This document shows positions 17,932 to 28,766 of a DNA stretch of 64,000 nucleotides, piece after piece. Each line of letters starts with the position of its first letter. The first letter of the stretch is position 1. The DNA lies in NCBI RefSeq assembly GCF_050611725.1, contig NZ_JBODJB010000001.1:2914001-2978000 (forward strand), in the 5' to 3' direction. The position numbers and the translations under genes are program-made. This DNA comes from Ferruginibacter sp050611725. Its GTDB lineage: Bacteria > Bacteroidota > Bacteroidia > Chitinophagales > Chitinophagaceae. Below the pieces are notes generated by a model. That model saw only the letters and a program-made list of their open reading frames with translations, had not been told where the DNA came from and made no database searches.

Positions 17932-19473
17932 ATGCAAGTGAAAAAAATTCTATTAGGCGTAGCTGTAGGCACGTCTCTTAGCCTCCTTTGGTCTTCGTGT
18001 CAGAAAGACCATTCATCATTGGGTGTTACAGGTGGTGAAACAAATTCCAATGTACAAACATCATTTTCAGGTGTTGTTTTAGACAACCCCAAAGTGGTTG
18101 CAGCTGTACCAGTGATCGTTTCCTCAGATTATGTGCAACGTACGCAAGAGGCATTATTAAACAATCAACCCATTTCCCTTTTTAAAGGCAGCACTGGTAC
18201 TACAGGTGGCAGCACGGGAGGAAGAGACAGGACAGCCCCAACTGTTAGTATTACATCTCCAACAGCCGGCGCTATTGTTTCAGGTACAGTAGCTATTAAA
18301 GTAAATGCATCTGATAATGTGGGTGTTACATCTGTTTCTGTAAGTATCGATGGTACGGTGCTTGGTACCAGCACTGTTGCTCCATACAGCTTTAACTGGA
18401 ATACGACAGGCGTTGCAAGTGGTACGCACACAATTGCTGCTACTGCAAAAGATGCTGCAGGCAATACAAAGGCAACATCGGTTCAGGTTGGTATCAATGC
18501 TGTTCCAACAGGCGATTTAACCGCACCAAGTGTTAGCATTACTTCACCATCAAACGGTGCTTCTTTTTCAATTGGCGCTTCAACCAATGTAACAGCAAGT
18601 GCTTCTGATAATGTTGGTGTAAGCTCAGTAAGTTTCAGTGTAGATGGTGTTGTAAAAAGCACAGCAACTACTGCTCCATACAGTTATTCATGGAATACAA
18701 CAGGATCTGCAAGCGGATTGCATACATTAACTGCTACTGCAAAAGATGCTGCAGGCAATACTACATCATCTTCTATAACAGTTACATTGAATACAGTTGT
18801 TATTCAACCTCCAACATTACCTGCAAGCGTTTCACTTGCAGCACCTCCGGTAATTAACCAAGGTAGTGAAGGTTCATGTGTTGCAATAGCACTTGGTTAT
18901 TATGCAAGATCAATTGAACAGTATTATAAAACCGGCGCAACATCATACAGTGCAACAAGTAATATATTCAGTCCGGAGTTTTTGTATAACCAAACTAAAG
19001 CTGCAACTGGTTGTTCAAGCGGTTCATCGGTGATCAACTCATTGAACTTTATGAAAAATACCGGAATCTGCACATGGAATTCAATGCCATATACAGATCA
19101 AAATGGATGTACCACTTTACCAACATCCGCACAAACTGCTGAAGCCGGTAATTATAAAATCACATCGTATTCGATGGTTGTAGCACAAGATCCTATAGCT
19201 GTTAAGACAATGCTTTTTAATAAACATGCATTATCATTTACGTTTACTGCAGATGCAAATTTTTATGGTGCAGGACCTGGTTATATCTGGAAAACAAGCT
19301 CTACAACTACTTACGGTCCGCATGCTATAACATTGGTTGGTTATGATGACAGTAAGAATGCTTACAAAGCCGTGAACCAATGGGGAACCACATGGGGTGA
19401 TGCAGGTTATATCTGGATAGATTATAACTTCCTAGCTACTATTGCTTATGATCTTTATGCAATAAACCCATAA
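17932..19473 (+). CDS. Lipoprotein with two Ig-like domains and a papain-like (C1A) protease domain
   Basis: Predicted cell-surface cysteine protease of 513 residues from the ATG at 17932, chosen because it starts a lipoprotein signal (lipidated C23 in WSSC). Two ~90-residue Ig-like domains follow, recognisable by TAPTVSITSPTAGA and TAPSVSITSPSNGA with matching SYSWNTTGSASG endings. A C-terminal papain fold has catalytic C316 (EGSCVAIA), H464 (GPHAITLVGYDD) and N482 (VNQWGTTWGDAGY). The Ig modules probably display the enzyme or bind substrate. A strong terminator follows. The substrate is unknown. Confidence 0.87.
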   Translation: MQVKKILLGVAVGTSLSLLWSSCQKDHSSLGVTGGETNSNVQTSFSGVVLDNPKVVAAVPVIVSSDYVQRTQEALLNNQPISLFKGSTGTTGGSTGGRDRTAPTVSITSPTAGAIVSGTVAIKVNASDNVGVTSVSVSIDGTVLGTSTVAPYSFNWNTTGVASGTHTIAATAKDAAGNTKATSVQVGINAVPTGDLTAPSVSITSPSNGASFSIGASTNVTASASDNVGVSSVSFSVDGVVKSTATTAPYSYSWNTTGSASGLHTLTATAKDAAGNTTSSSITVTLNTVVIQPPTLPASVSLAAPPVINQGSEGSCVAIALGYYARSIEQYYKTGATSYSATSNIFSPEFLYNQTKAATGCSSGSSVINSLNFMKNTGICTWNSMPYTDQNGCTTLPTSAQTAEAGNYKITSYSMVVAQDPIAVKTMLFNKHALSFTFTADANFYGAGPGYIWKTSSTTTYGPHAITLVGYDDSKNAYKAVNQWGTTWGDAGYIWIDYNFLATIAYDLYAINP

Positions 19474-19511
19474 TTTTCTTTCTGATTTAATTAAAGAGAA
19501 AACAATTATAT

Positions 19512-19545
19512 AAAAAAGCACTCTGAGCTTCAGGGTGCTTTTTTT
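19512..19545 (+). terminator. Rho-independent terminator after the protease gene
   Basis: A 10-bp stem AGCACTCTGA/TCAGGGTGCT with loop GCT is followed by seven T residues. An A-run on the other side would also allow minus-strand use. Confidence 0.85.
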
Positions 19546-19708
19546 ATAAATGATATCGATCATTAGGACCATAAAAAAACATTACAGTACCATACAATAA
19601 CTTTATCTATTTTTTTATTTTAAACACCTATCCTCTTAGATTCAGACATAAAAACGTTTAGAAAAAATTGAACGGTTGAATCCTTAGCTGAAATATTTTA
19701 CATAAAAT

Positions 19709-19734
19709 AACGGCACCCAGTTAAAGGTGCCGTT
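19709..19734 (-). terminator. Terminator-like hairpin after the giant repeat protein
   Basis: AACGGCACC (19709-19717) pairs perfectly with GGTGCCGTT (19726-19734), 24 bp past the stop codon. Downstream on the minus strand is only a loose T-rich stretch (TTATTTTATG). Confidence 0.65.
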
Positions 19735-19757
19735 TGAAATTTAAAGATCAAAATCTA

Positions 19758-22700
19758 TTAGTCCTGCGACAGAACACTACCATGGATAACTTTTCCATCT
19801 ACTGTAGTAAGTCTGTAAAATAATGCACCTTTTACTGTTGAAGGAACATTATATTGAACAAAAACCGGAATTGAAGCGGTTACAGTTCCATTGTAAACGA
19901 TCGCTAATTTCCTACCAAGAACGTCGTACACTTCCAATGTAACTTTACCTGTAGTTGGTGCAGCTACACGGAAACTAACAACATTATTACTACGATAAGG
20001 ATTTGGATAAGCGGTTACTGATGTTCTGGTTTCTGAAGAACCGGTTGTTGATGTTGTAGTTGTTTGTGCTAATCTTGAATCAATACCTACTTGTGGTAAT
20101 TTTTTCAATGCTCCACAATGTTCTCCATCATACTGTTCATTAATAGCTGCTAAAGTTTGGTGCAATGCTGAACAATTACAAGATAAGAATGCATTTCTGA
20201 TCATATTGTACAACTCTGTAAAATTACTAGCACCTGTAGGATATGGATATTCTTTTTGGAATGCTGCTGCTGCCAATAAAGCTGTAACTCCATGTCTTGC
20301 TAATGCATTACAATTTCCACCACCTGTACCTGCTGCACCCGTCATTGTAAGTGCTGTATTTGGTAAACCACAAGTTCCCTGAGGAATATTAAAGTAAGCC
20401 CAGAAATCAGTTGATGCAACAAATGTTCCACCAGGTGTTACCGGACTGGTTAATACACCAGGCATATGATCCACTGTAGCATCTGTTTGAGTATCCCAAA
20501 CATAATTATGGGTTTTCCAATAACCCGGAGTACATGATTTGCCTGCATTCTGACAAGTTAAAGTAACCTGACAAGTTGACGAGCAATTATTTGCATCAGT
20601 TATTGTAACAGTTAATACCGGCGAAACAAGAGAACCTGTTTTATAAGTCACCGTAATAACTGAACCAACTACTGCACAATTTGTCACACTCCAACCTGCG
20701 GCTACTCCTGCTGCATCAAATGAAGCACTGCATGAATAAGCAGGTGTTCCACCACTGATGGTTCCTGTAACAATATTGCTACCTGAATTACTGCAAGCAG
20801 CTGCTTCAGAAGGAGCCGTTAATCTACATTGAGGCGCATTCACTACCAAGGTTGCTGAGTTACTTGCTGAGCAACCATTGGCTAAAGTTACCGTAACACT
20901 GTAAAGACCGGCCGCTGATGCACTGAAACTGGATACATTACCCGGATTTGATCCGTTTGGTGTGGTCCAGGCATAATTAGCTGCACCCAAAGGCGTTGCT
21001 GATATCGTTGATGCATCACCGTTAGCGCAACGTGGTGGTGCAGTTACACTCACTGTTGGCGGATCATTCACTACCAAGGTTGCTGAATTACTTGCTGAAC
21101 AACCGTTTTGCAAGGTCACAGTTACACTATATAAGCCCGCTACTGTTGCACTGAAGCTGGATACATTACCCGGATTTGAACCATTAGGTGTAGTCCATGC
21201 ATAGTTAGCTGCTCCAAGAGGTGTTGCTGATACAGAAGATCCTGCACCGTTTGAACAACGTGGTGGTGCAGTTACACTTACTGTTGGTGGGTCATTCACT
21301 ACCAAGGTTGCGGAGTTACTTGCCGAACAACCATTTTGTAATGTAACAGTTACGCTATAAAGACCGGCCACTGTTGCACTAAAGCTAGATACATTACCCG
21401 GATTTGATCCGTTTGGTGTAGTCCATGCATAATTAGCTGCTCCCAAAGGTGTTGCTGATATAGTAGATGCATCACCATTTGAACAACGTGGAGGCGCAGT
21501 AACACTCACGGTCGGTGGATCTTTCACTACCAAGGTCGCCGAGTTACTTGCTGAACAACCGTTTTGTAATGTAACAGTTACGCTATAAAGACCGGCCACT
21601 GTTGCACTAAAGCTGGATACATTACCGGGGTTAGAACCGTTAGGTGTTGTCCAAGCATAATTAGCTGCTCCCAAAGGTGTTGCTGATATAGTAGATGCAT
21701 CACCGTTAGCACAGCGTGGCGGTGCAGTTACACTTACTATTGGTGGGTCATTCACTACCAAGGTTGCGGAGTTACTTGCTGAACAACCATTTTGTACTGT
21801 AACAGTTACGCTATAAAGACCAGCCATTGTTGCACTGAAGCTAGAAACATTGCCTGGGTTAGAACCATTTGGTGTAGTCCATGCATAATTAGCAGCTCCT
21901 AAAGGCGTTACCGATATTGTTGATGCATCACCGTTAGCACAGCGTGGTGGTGCAGTTACACTTACAGTTGGTGGGTCATTCACTACCAAGGTTGCTGAGT
22001 TACTGGCTGAACAACCATTTTGTAAGGTCACTGTTACACTATAAAGACCAGCCATTGTTGCACTAAAGCTGGATACATTACCGGGGTTAGAACCATTTGG
22101 TGTTGTCCATGCATAATTAGCAGCTCCTAAAGGCGTTACCGATATCGTTGATGCATCACCGTTAGCACAACGTGGTGGCGCAGTTACTGAAACTGTTGGC
22201 GGTTGATTTACTACTAAAGTTGCTGAGTTACTTGCAGAGCAGCCACTCGATAATGTAACAGTAACGCTATAAAGTCCGGCTACCGTTGCACTAAAGCTCG
22301 ATACATTACCCGGATCAGAACCATTAGGCGTGGTCCATGCATAATTCGATGCACCAAGTGGCGTTGCTGATATAGTTGACGCATCGCCGTTTGAACAACG
22401 TGGCGGTGCGGTAACAGTTACTGTTGGTTGATCATTCACTACAAGAGTTGCTGAGTTACTTGCCGAGCAACCATTTTGCAATGTCACTGTTACACTGTAA
22501 AGACCGGCTACTGTTGCACTGAAGCTGGATACATTACCCGGATTTGATCCGTTTGGTGTAGTCCATGCATAGTTAGCTGCTCCTAAAGGTGTTGCAGATA
22601 TAGTAGATGCATCACCGTTAGTACAACGTGGTGGTGCTGTTACACTTACTGTTGGTGGTTCATTCACTACCAAGGTTGCTGAGTTACTTGCTGAACAACC

Positions 22701-25649
22701 ATTTTGTAAGGTCACTGTTACACTGTATAAACCGGCTACTGTTGCACTAAAGCTGGATACATTACCCGGATTTGAACCATTAGGTGTGGTCCAAGCATAA
22801 TTAGCTGCTCCCAAAGGTGTTGCAGATATTGTTGATGCATCACCATTTGAACAACGTGGTGGTGCAGTTACACTTACTGTTGGTGGTTCATTCACTACCA
22901 AAGTTGCCGAGTTACTTGCCGAACAACCATTTTCCAAAGTCACTGTTACACTGTATAGACCGGCCATTGTTGCACTAAAACTGGATACATTACCCGGATT
23001 TGATCCGTTTGGTGTAGTCCATGCATAATTCGATGCACCAAGTGGCGTTGCTGATATAGTAGATGCATCACCATTTGAACAACGTGGAGGTGCAGTAACA
23101 CTCACGGTTGGTGGATCTTTCACTACCAAGGTTGCTGAGTTACTTGCTGAACAACCGTTTTGTAATGTAACAGTTACGCTATAAAGACCAGCCACTGTTG
23201 CACTAAAGCTGGATACATTACCGGGATTTGAACCGTTAGGTGTTGTCCAAGCATAATTAGCTGCTCCCAAAGGTGTTGCTGATATAGTAGATGCATCACC
23301 GTTAGCACAGCGTGGCGGTGCAGTTACACTTACTGTTGGTGGGTCATTCACTACCAAGGTTGCTGAGTTACTTGCTGAACAACCATTTTGTAATGTAACA
23401 GTTACGCTATAAAGACCGGCCACTGTTGCACTAAAGCTGGATACATTACCCGGATCAGAACCATTAGGTGTTGTCCAAGCATAATTTGCAGCTCCAAGTG
23501 GTGTTACCGATATAGTAGACGCATCGCCGTTAGAACAACGTGGCGGTGCAGTTACTGACACTGTTGGTGGTTCATTCACTACCAAGGTTGCCGAGTTACT
23601 TGCCGAACAACCATTTTCTAAAGTCACAGTTACACTGTATAGACCAGCCATTGTTGCACTGAAGCTGGATACATTACCAGGGTCTGAACCGTTAGGTGTA
23701 GTCCATGCATAGTTGGCCGCTCCAAGTGGCGTAACAGATATCGTTGATGCATCACCGTTAGAACAACGTGGCGGTGCAGTTACACTCACAGTTGGTCCTG
23801 TATTTACAGTAGTAGAAATAGAACAAGGAGGTACATTAATAGCTAACGGACCTTTACCTGTTATATTCATTTGCACACCATAACTAGACACAGTGCCGGT
23901 AATATGAACTGTTACTGAATTTACATTTGAACTGCTACCGACAAACGTAACAGTACCCGTTCCTACTTTGTTGACAATTGACCAAGTGTAATTGAAGTCT
24001 TCTAAATTACCACTTATATCATCCGCATTTTCATTAGAGCAATTGCTCTTCAATGAATATACTTTATCGCCTGAGCCTGAACAAATACTTGTTGGGCCGC
24101 AAACATTACATGCAGGTAAAATAGAGTTTGGCAGAATACAAACCGAATCTGAATTTATACATCCTGTTTCGTTATCTGTTGATGTAACAATAAATTTATA
24201 TCTAGCAGACAAGCTATTTGCAGAATTGATTGTAAACGTTGCTGTACTACCGTTATTAACAAAACTAACATTATCCAAAGGATTGCCATCCGGTACTAAT
24301 GCCCAATTTAATATTGTAGCACCCGATGCAGTCAGATGAACAACATTAGCTCTTAATAAATTGATCACGTATTGTTTAGGGCACTGTGCATCCCCCTGAA
24401 TAGGAATTATCCCATCCGGATCATTTACCACGTTGTCTGCCTCAGCCGGAATAACATCCCCTACAATAGTAGGTTTTCCAATGATCGTAATAGAATCTTT
24501 GACACGGGCACTTTCACAGGTACCATCCGCATCTATACAGGTAACCCAATAATAATATTTACCTGGCGCCAAACCACTTTTCGATAGCGAAGTTCCATCG
24601 GGAGATACACCATCGGCAATACCCAATGGAGAACCTCCACTGGCAGCAGCATACCAGTTAGGGTGACTACCTGTACTGCTACAACTTGCAGTAAGTACTG
24701 CAGGTTGATTATCCACACATTTAGTATCAGGAGTTACAATAGGAGGATTAGGGATACCAGAAAATCCGCCGGCGGCTAGGTCTTGTAGAGAAGCTGTCAA
24801 GGATTGCGAATTCCTTGTTTCTAATAAGAATCTTTGGAAACAAGGGCTTGCTCCTTCAATAGACCCCAGAACCACATATCCTTCAAAAAATAATGGAGGA
24901 GGATAAGTGCCATCGTCTCCAAATTTTGGATCAAAATCCCATGTTTCTCCATTGTACATTAATGTACCTGCTGTGCCACCGGGCACAGGATAAGTTTCAT
25001 TTAAATCGACATCATTCGTCGACACCAATGCATCAGCATTTGTTATCAAAACCGGAGCCCCATTCTGCCACTCATACACTGATGGTGCAGCTGTACCTCC
25101 CCCATTTACGAAATTGCTAATGATTAAAAGATCACCATTTGTATGATTTCCGGTAAATGGAGTACCCGGGTTTGAGCCATCTCCCGTTGGAGCAACGTTG
25201 TCTAAAAAGAACCAAAAGCCAATCTGGCCATCACCATTGTAGGCAGCCCGATCTCCAAAAAAGAAAAGTGTATCGTGAAGAAGAACAGCACCTACATTAG
25301 CAATATCACCTTTATCATTTGAGTTACCTAAAACCCATTTCCAACCGGTAGATGGATTCGGCGCAACATCCGAAGATCCTGTTGCCCAGGAATCATCAAT
25401 CCCATTTTGGTTGAAAGGATCATGCCTGAAGGCCTTTTTTGTATTGGTGATACTGTTCAGTATTGAAGGCCACTCTACCGGATTACCATCAATAACCGGT
25501 GATGACTGACCATAAATATCAGTGAAAAAAAAGCTGAGTAAAACCGGCAGCAAGAATATTTTTATTTTTCTGACTACCATACCTCTCCATCCTGACAGTG
25601 AAGAGCAGTACTGGTTTGAACATCCAGCAGTAAGGGAAATTGTTTTCAT
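19758..25649 (-). CDS. Giant secreted protein with 13 tandem Ig/PKD-like repeats and type IX secretion C-terminal domain
   Basis: Protein of 1963 residues. A signal peptide is best seen from Met24 (MVVRKIKIFLL...YGQ), which could be the true start; Met1 would add 23 residues. The N-terminal ~400 residues are a non-repeated surface domain. Then come further Ig-like sequence and 13 tandem 76-residue repeats with fixed phrases TVSVTAPPRC, NYAWTTPNGS and GCSASNSATLVV. A CTPGYWKTH domain follows. The last ~85 residues (TAYPNPYRSNNVVSFRV...GKVIHGSVLSQD) form a type A sorting domain, predicting export by the type IX system and surface attachment. Likely an adhesin; the ligand is unknown. Confidence 0.88.
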   Translation of the reverse strand: MKTISLTAGCSNQYCSSLSGWRGMVVRKIKIFLLPVLLSFFFTDIYGQSSPVIDGNPVEWPSILNSITNTKKAFRHDPFNQNGIDDSWATGSSDVAPNPSTGWKWVLGNSNDKGDIANVGAVLLHDTLFFFGDRAAYNGDGQIGFWFFLDNVAPTGDGSNPGTPFTGNHTNGDLLIISNFVNGGGTAAPSVYEWQNGAPVLITNADALVSTNDVDLNETYPVPGGTAGTLMYNGETWDFDPKFGDDGTYPPPLFFEGYVVLGSIEGASPCFQRFLLETRNSQSLTASLQDLAAGGFSGIPNPPIVTPDTKCVDNQPAVLTASCSSTGSHPNWYAAASGGSPLGIADGVSPDGTSLSKSGLAPGKYYYWVTCIDADGTCESARVKDSITIIGKPTIVGDVIPAEADNVVNDPDGIIPIQGDAQCPKQYVINLLRANVVHLTASGATILNWALVPDGNPLDNVSFVNNGSTATFTINSANSLSARYKFIVTSTDNETGCINSDSVCILPNSILPACNVCGPTSICSGSGDKVYSLKSNCSNENADDISGNLEDFNYTWSIVNKVGTGTVTFVGSSSNVNSVTVHITGTVSSYGVQMNITGKGPLAINVPPCSISTTVNTGPTVSVTAPPRCSNGDASTISVTPLGAANYAWTTPNGSDPGNVSSFSATMAGLYSVTVTLENGCSASNSATLVVNEPPTVSVTAPPRCSNGDASTISVTPLGAANYAWTTPNGSDPGNVSSFSATVAGLYSVTVTLQNGCSASNSATLVVNDPPTVSVTAPPRCANGDASTISATPLGAANYAWTTPNGSNPGNVSSFSATVAGLYSVTVTLQNGCSASNSATLVVKDPPTVSVTAPPRCSNGDASTISATPLGASNYAWTTPNGSNPGNVSSFSATMAGLYSVTVTLENGCSASNSATLVVNEPPTVSVTAPPRCSNGDASTISATPLGAANYAWTTPNGSNPGNVSSFSATVAGLYSVTVTLQNGCSASNSATLVVNEPPTVSVTAPPRCTNGDASTISATPLGAANYAWTTPNGSNPGNVSSFSATVAGLYSVTVTLQNGCSASNSATLVVNDQPTVTVTAPPRCSNGDASTISATPLGASNYAWTTPNGSDPGNVSSFSATVAGLYSVTVTLSSGCSASNSATLVVNQPPTVSVTAPPRCANGDASTISVTPLGAANYAWTTPNGSNPGNVSSFSATMAGLYSVTVTLQNGCSASNSATLVVNDPPTVSVTAPPRCANGDASTISVTPLGAANYAWTTPNGSNPGNVSSFSATMAGLYSVTVTVQNGCSASNSATLVVNDPPIVSVTAPPRCANGDASTISATPLGAANYAWTTPNGSNPGNVSSFSATVAGLYSVTVTLQNGCSASNSATLVVKDPPTVSVTAPPRCSNGDASTISATPLGAANYAWTTPNGSNPGNVSSFSATVAGLYSVTVTLQNGCSASNSATLVVNDPPTVSVTAPPRCSNGAGSSVSATPLGAANYAWTTPNGSNPGNVSSFSATVAGLYSVTVTLQNGCSASNSATLVVNDPPTVSVTAPPRCANGDASTISATPLGAANYAWTTPNGSNPGNVSSFSASAAGLYSVTVTLANGCSASNSATLVVNAPQCRLTAPSEAAACSNSGSNIVTGTISGGTPAYSCSASFDAAGVAAGWSVTNCAVVGSVITVTYKTGSLVSPVLTVTITDANNCSSTCQVTLTCQNAGKSCTPGYWKTHNYVWDTQTDATVDHMPGVLTSPVTPGGTFVASTDFWAYFNIPQGTCGLPNTALTMTGAAGTGGGNCNALARHGVTALLAAAAFQKEYPYPTGASNFTELYNMIRNAFLSCNCSALHQTLAAINEQYDGEHCGALKKLPQVGIDSRLAQTTTTSTTGSSETRTSVTAYPNPYRSNNVVSFRVAAPTTGKVTLEVYDVLGRKLAIVYNGTVTASIPVFVQYNVPSTVKGALFYRLTTVDGKVIHGSVLSQD
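20833..23797 (-). repeat. Thirteen tandem 228-bp coding repeats
   Basis: The repeat unit is 228 bp (76 codons). Units differ at only a few positions (S/A/T before NGD, SV or SA before TPLG, N or D after NGS). One unit near 21.2 kb is variant (NGAGSSVSATPLG). Nucleotide identity is also high, which suggests recent expansion or gene conversion. Confidence 0.95.
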
Positions 25650-26150
25650 AAATAAATATTTTAATAATTTAACTGAATAAATGATCGGCTTTAGAAGGAT
25701 ATCTTCTTTTATATATCATAAACCCGAAAAATCGTGGTATTAAAATCTATTCAACCGCTTTAAAAGGATTGAAAAAAAACTACAATTTAATCGGGATATA
25801 GAATTTGAAAAATGTTCAATAATGTGCGAATACATTACAAAACATTGCAATAGTAATTCACAAGTACATTGGAGCAGTAAAATGAGGTTTTAGATAGCGA
25901 TCCGAAATCAAAAATAATAGCGGGTTATATCAGGGTTCGGCAGATCATGAGAATATGGAAAATAAGGTTGTCTGAAAACTTAAGACCTATAAAGCTAGAG
26001 TATATAATTTTAATTCGCAAGGCTTTTTTTATTTTTTTTGAATAGTTAAATAAAATACCCACCACCACTGATTTTAAATAAACAAATCAGCTACTTAATG
26101 CAAGGTATTTTTTCAGTCTTAGTTTTACAGGGATACTATTGATTTACAGA
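25650..26150. other. Intergenic region upstream of the giant repeat gene
   Basis: About 500 bp, AT-rich, holding the promoter of the giant repeat gene (minus strand) and the 3' end of the glucosidase transcript. No ORF, RNA or clear terminator is seen in it. Confidence 0.4.
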
Positions 26151-28766
26151 CTATTCTTCATCCATTTCCAACAATAAATTGGCTAAGAGTGCAGTCCACC
26201 CGGTTTGGTGAGAAGCACCTAAACCCTGCCCGGTATCGCCATGAAAAAACTCAAAAAATAAATGATGCTCATTAAAATGCGGATCTGACCATTGCGGTTG
26301 ATCATCTGCATGGTACTGAAATTTTCCGGCATCATTTTTCTTAAATATTTTCAATAGCCTTTTAGTAAGTTCATTGGCTATTTGTTTCAGTGTTAGTTTA
26401 TTTCCGGATCTGGCAGGGAATTCGTACGTATATGCATCACCGTAATATTCGTGATATTTACGGAGGGCATTAATAATGAGATAATTCAATGGCAGCCATA
26501 TTGGCCCACGCCAGTTTGAATTACCACCAAACATATCGCTGGAGCTCTCTCCGGGCTCATATTGAATTCGATATTCACGACCATGATAACTGAATACAAA
26601 AGGATTTTCCTGATGGTGTTTTGATAAAGAACGAATACCGTAATCAGACAAAAACTCATCTTCATCCAAAAGCCTTTTCAGCAAGTGTTCTAACCTGTCG
26701 CCGATCATAATGGCAAACAGATATTTTCCGTCTTTATTCTTTTTGTCGATATCAGAAATAATTCGAGTAAGATCCGGCCTTGTTGATTTTATGATCTGCA
26801 GACGAGCATTAAATTCCCTAAGCTTATCAAACATACTGCTCTGCATGATTTCAACTGCCAGCAAGGGAATGATACCTACAAGTGAACGCACCCTCATACG
26901 TTGACTTGTCCCATTCTCAAATTGTATAGCGTCGTAATAGAAAGCATCTTCCTCATCCCACAATGAAATATCTTTTTGGCCGATATGATGCATTGCCCAA
27001 CCGATATTTAAAAAGTGGCGGAAAAATTTTGCCGCCGATTCTTCATAAGCTTTATTATGTTGCGCCAATTCGAGTGATATGTGCAACATATTAATTGCAT
27101 ACATGGCCATCCAACTCGTGGCATCGGCTTGTTGCAATTTTTTAATTCCCGGTGGCATATGATTTCTGTCAAACACACCAATATTATCTAACCCAAGGAA
27201 ACCGCCTTCGAAAATATCCGTACCATTAGAATCTTTTTGGTTTACCCACCAGGTAAAATTCATCAATAATTTTTGGAAAGATCTTTCTAAAAAGTCCCAA
27301 TCCGGAATACCGGTTTTTTTCTTATCTGTTTCGTACACATACCAAACACCCCAAGCATGAACCGGAGGGTTCACATCGCTGAAATTCCATTCATAAGCTG
27401 GGATCTGCCCGTTAGGATGCATGTAATATTCTCTCAGCATCAGCAGCAATTGCTGCTTTGCAAAAAATGGATCTACATGAACAAAAGTGGCGGCATGAAA
27501 AGCAAGATCCCAAGCCGCAAACCAAGGGTACTCCCATTTGTCGGGCATTGAAATAATATTTCTGCAGGTAAGATGTTGCCAGTCGAAATTTCGTTTAAAA
27601 CTTCTTGCCGGCGGCTCATCACCCGGCTCGCCAAACAACCATTTGAACACATCCAAGTAGTAAAATTGCTTTGTCCACAACAAGCCGCCAACAGCACTGC
27701 GTAATAAACCTTTATTATCATCCGACAATTTTTTTGGACTTAATTTTTCAAAGTATTGATCTGTTTCTGCCTTCCTTTTTTCAAATATTTCTTCAAAATC
27801 ATCCCAGGGTTTATCTAATTTATTGCTGCTTAATCTTACCGTAAAAACCTTCGATTCTCCCCCAGCAATTTTCCCTTTCAGCCAAATCGCAGATTTTGTT
27901 CCAACTTTTTTTGTATTGATCGTTTTTTCTTTATTAACGACATAATTGTTGATGCCATCCTTTACAAAAACCGACTCGTTAGGTTGATGAAAAATTCGTT
28001 GAGTATTTGTTTCATTATCACAAAACAATTGTTCTCCCCCCTGATGATAAAAATAGAAATGACCGTTTCTGCTTGAACTTGTTTTCAAACAATTATCAGC
28101 AAACGAAGTAATTTCAGGTTTGGTAAAACGTGAATTGTGTTTCCAAAAATTTCGAAACCAAAGATGCGGCAAAACATGAATTGTAGCAGCTTCAGTGCAC
28201 CTATTGTATACCGTTACCTTCATTAGTATATCGTTGATGCCAGCCTTTGCATATTCAATGTAACAATCAAAATATTTATTGTTGTCGAAAAGACCGGTGT
28301 CGAGTATTTCATACTCAGGACTTAATCGATCTCTTTTATTTTTTTCAAGCAGATCTAAATATGGGAAGGCTTCCTGCGGATATTTATACAAAAATTTGCA
28401 ATATGAATGTGTAGGTGACGAATCCAAATGGAAATACAATTCTTTCACGTCTTCCCCATGATTGCCTTCATTATTTGTTAAGCCATAAAGCCTTTCTTTT
28501 AAAATAGAATCTTTCCCATTCCAAAAAACGGGTGCAAGGCAAAGTATCTGATCGGCATCACAAAAGCCACCAATACCATCTTCACCCCAACGATAGGCAT
28601 AACTTCTTGCCAGATCATGATTGATAAAATTCCATGTATTTCCACCTTCAGGGCTATAATCTTCCCTAACAGTACCCCACTGACGTTCTGATAAGTAAGG
28701 GCCCCATATTTTCCAGTTCTTATTATTGTCTGATCGTGAAAGTCGCAGATCTTCCATAGTACTCAT
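26151..28766 (-). CDS. GH63-like glycoside hydrolase (MGH1-type glucosidase)
   Basis: Enzyme of 871 residues resembling the GH63/mannosylglycerate-hydrolase-like (alpha/alpha)6-barrel family. Typical phrases are RQWGTVREDYSPEGGNTWNF, YRWGEDGIGGFCDADQ, WFAAWDLAFHAATFVHVDP, GGNSNWRGPIWLPLNY and a C-terminal HQTGWTALLANLL. There is no signal peptide, so it should be cytoplasmic and act on imported or internal glucosides. Met4 is an alternative start. The neighbours are a surface protein gene and RNA genes, so there is no operon context. Catalytic acids were not assigned. Confidence 0.85.
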   Translation of the reverse strand: MSTMEDLRLSRSDNNKNWKIWGPYLSERQWGTVREDYSPEGGNTWNFINHDLARSYAYRWGEDGIGGFCDADQILCLAPVFWNGKDSILKERLYGLTNNEGNHGEDVKELYFHLDSSPTHSYCKFLYKYPQEAFPYLDLLEKNKRDRLSPEYEILDTGLFDNNKYFDCYIEYAKAGINDILMKVTVYNRCTEAATIHVLPHLWFRNFWKHNSRFTKPEITSFADNCLKTSSSRNGHFYFYHQGGEQLFCDNETNTQRIFHQPNESVFVKDGINNYVVNKEKTINTKKVGTKSAIWLKGKIAGGESKVFTVRLSSNKLDKPWDDFEEIFEKRKAETDQYFEKLSPKKLSDDNKGLLRSAVGGLLWTKQFYYLDVFKWLFGEPGDEPPARSFKRNFDWQHLTCRNIISMPDKWEYPWFAAWDLAFHAATFVHVDPFFAKQQLLLMLREYYMHPNGQIPAYEWNFSDVNPPVHAWGVWYVYETDKKKTGIPDWDFLERSFQKLLMNFTWWVNQKDSNGTDIFEGGFLGLDNIGVFDRNHMPPGIKKLQQADATSWMAMYAINMLHISLELAQHNKAYEESAAKFFRHFLNIGWAMHHIGQKDISLWDEEDAFYYDAIQFENGTSQRMRVRSLVGIIPLLAVEIMQSSMFDKLREFNARLQIIKSTRPDLTRIISDIDKKNKDGKYLFAIMIGDRLEHLLKRLLDEDEFLSDYGIRSLSKHHQENPFVFSYHGREYRIQYEPGESSSDMFGGNSNWRGPIWLPLNYLIINALRKYHEYYGDAYTYEFPARSGNKLTLKQIANELTKRLLKIFKKNDAGKFQYHADDQPQWSDPHFNEHHLFFEFFHGDTGQGLGASHQTGWTALLANLLLEMDEE

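Noticed and set aside
20833..23797. Regular spacing suggestive of a CRISPR array
   Set aside because: The 228-bp period is a whole-codon protein repeat with no short repeat/spacer structure and no cas genes nearby.
23992..24339. 115-codon plus-strand frame inside the giant repeat gene
   Set aside because: Opposite-strand shadow of a clear coding sequence with domain structure; no independent motif.
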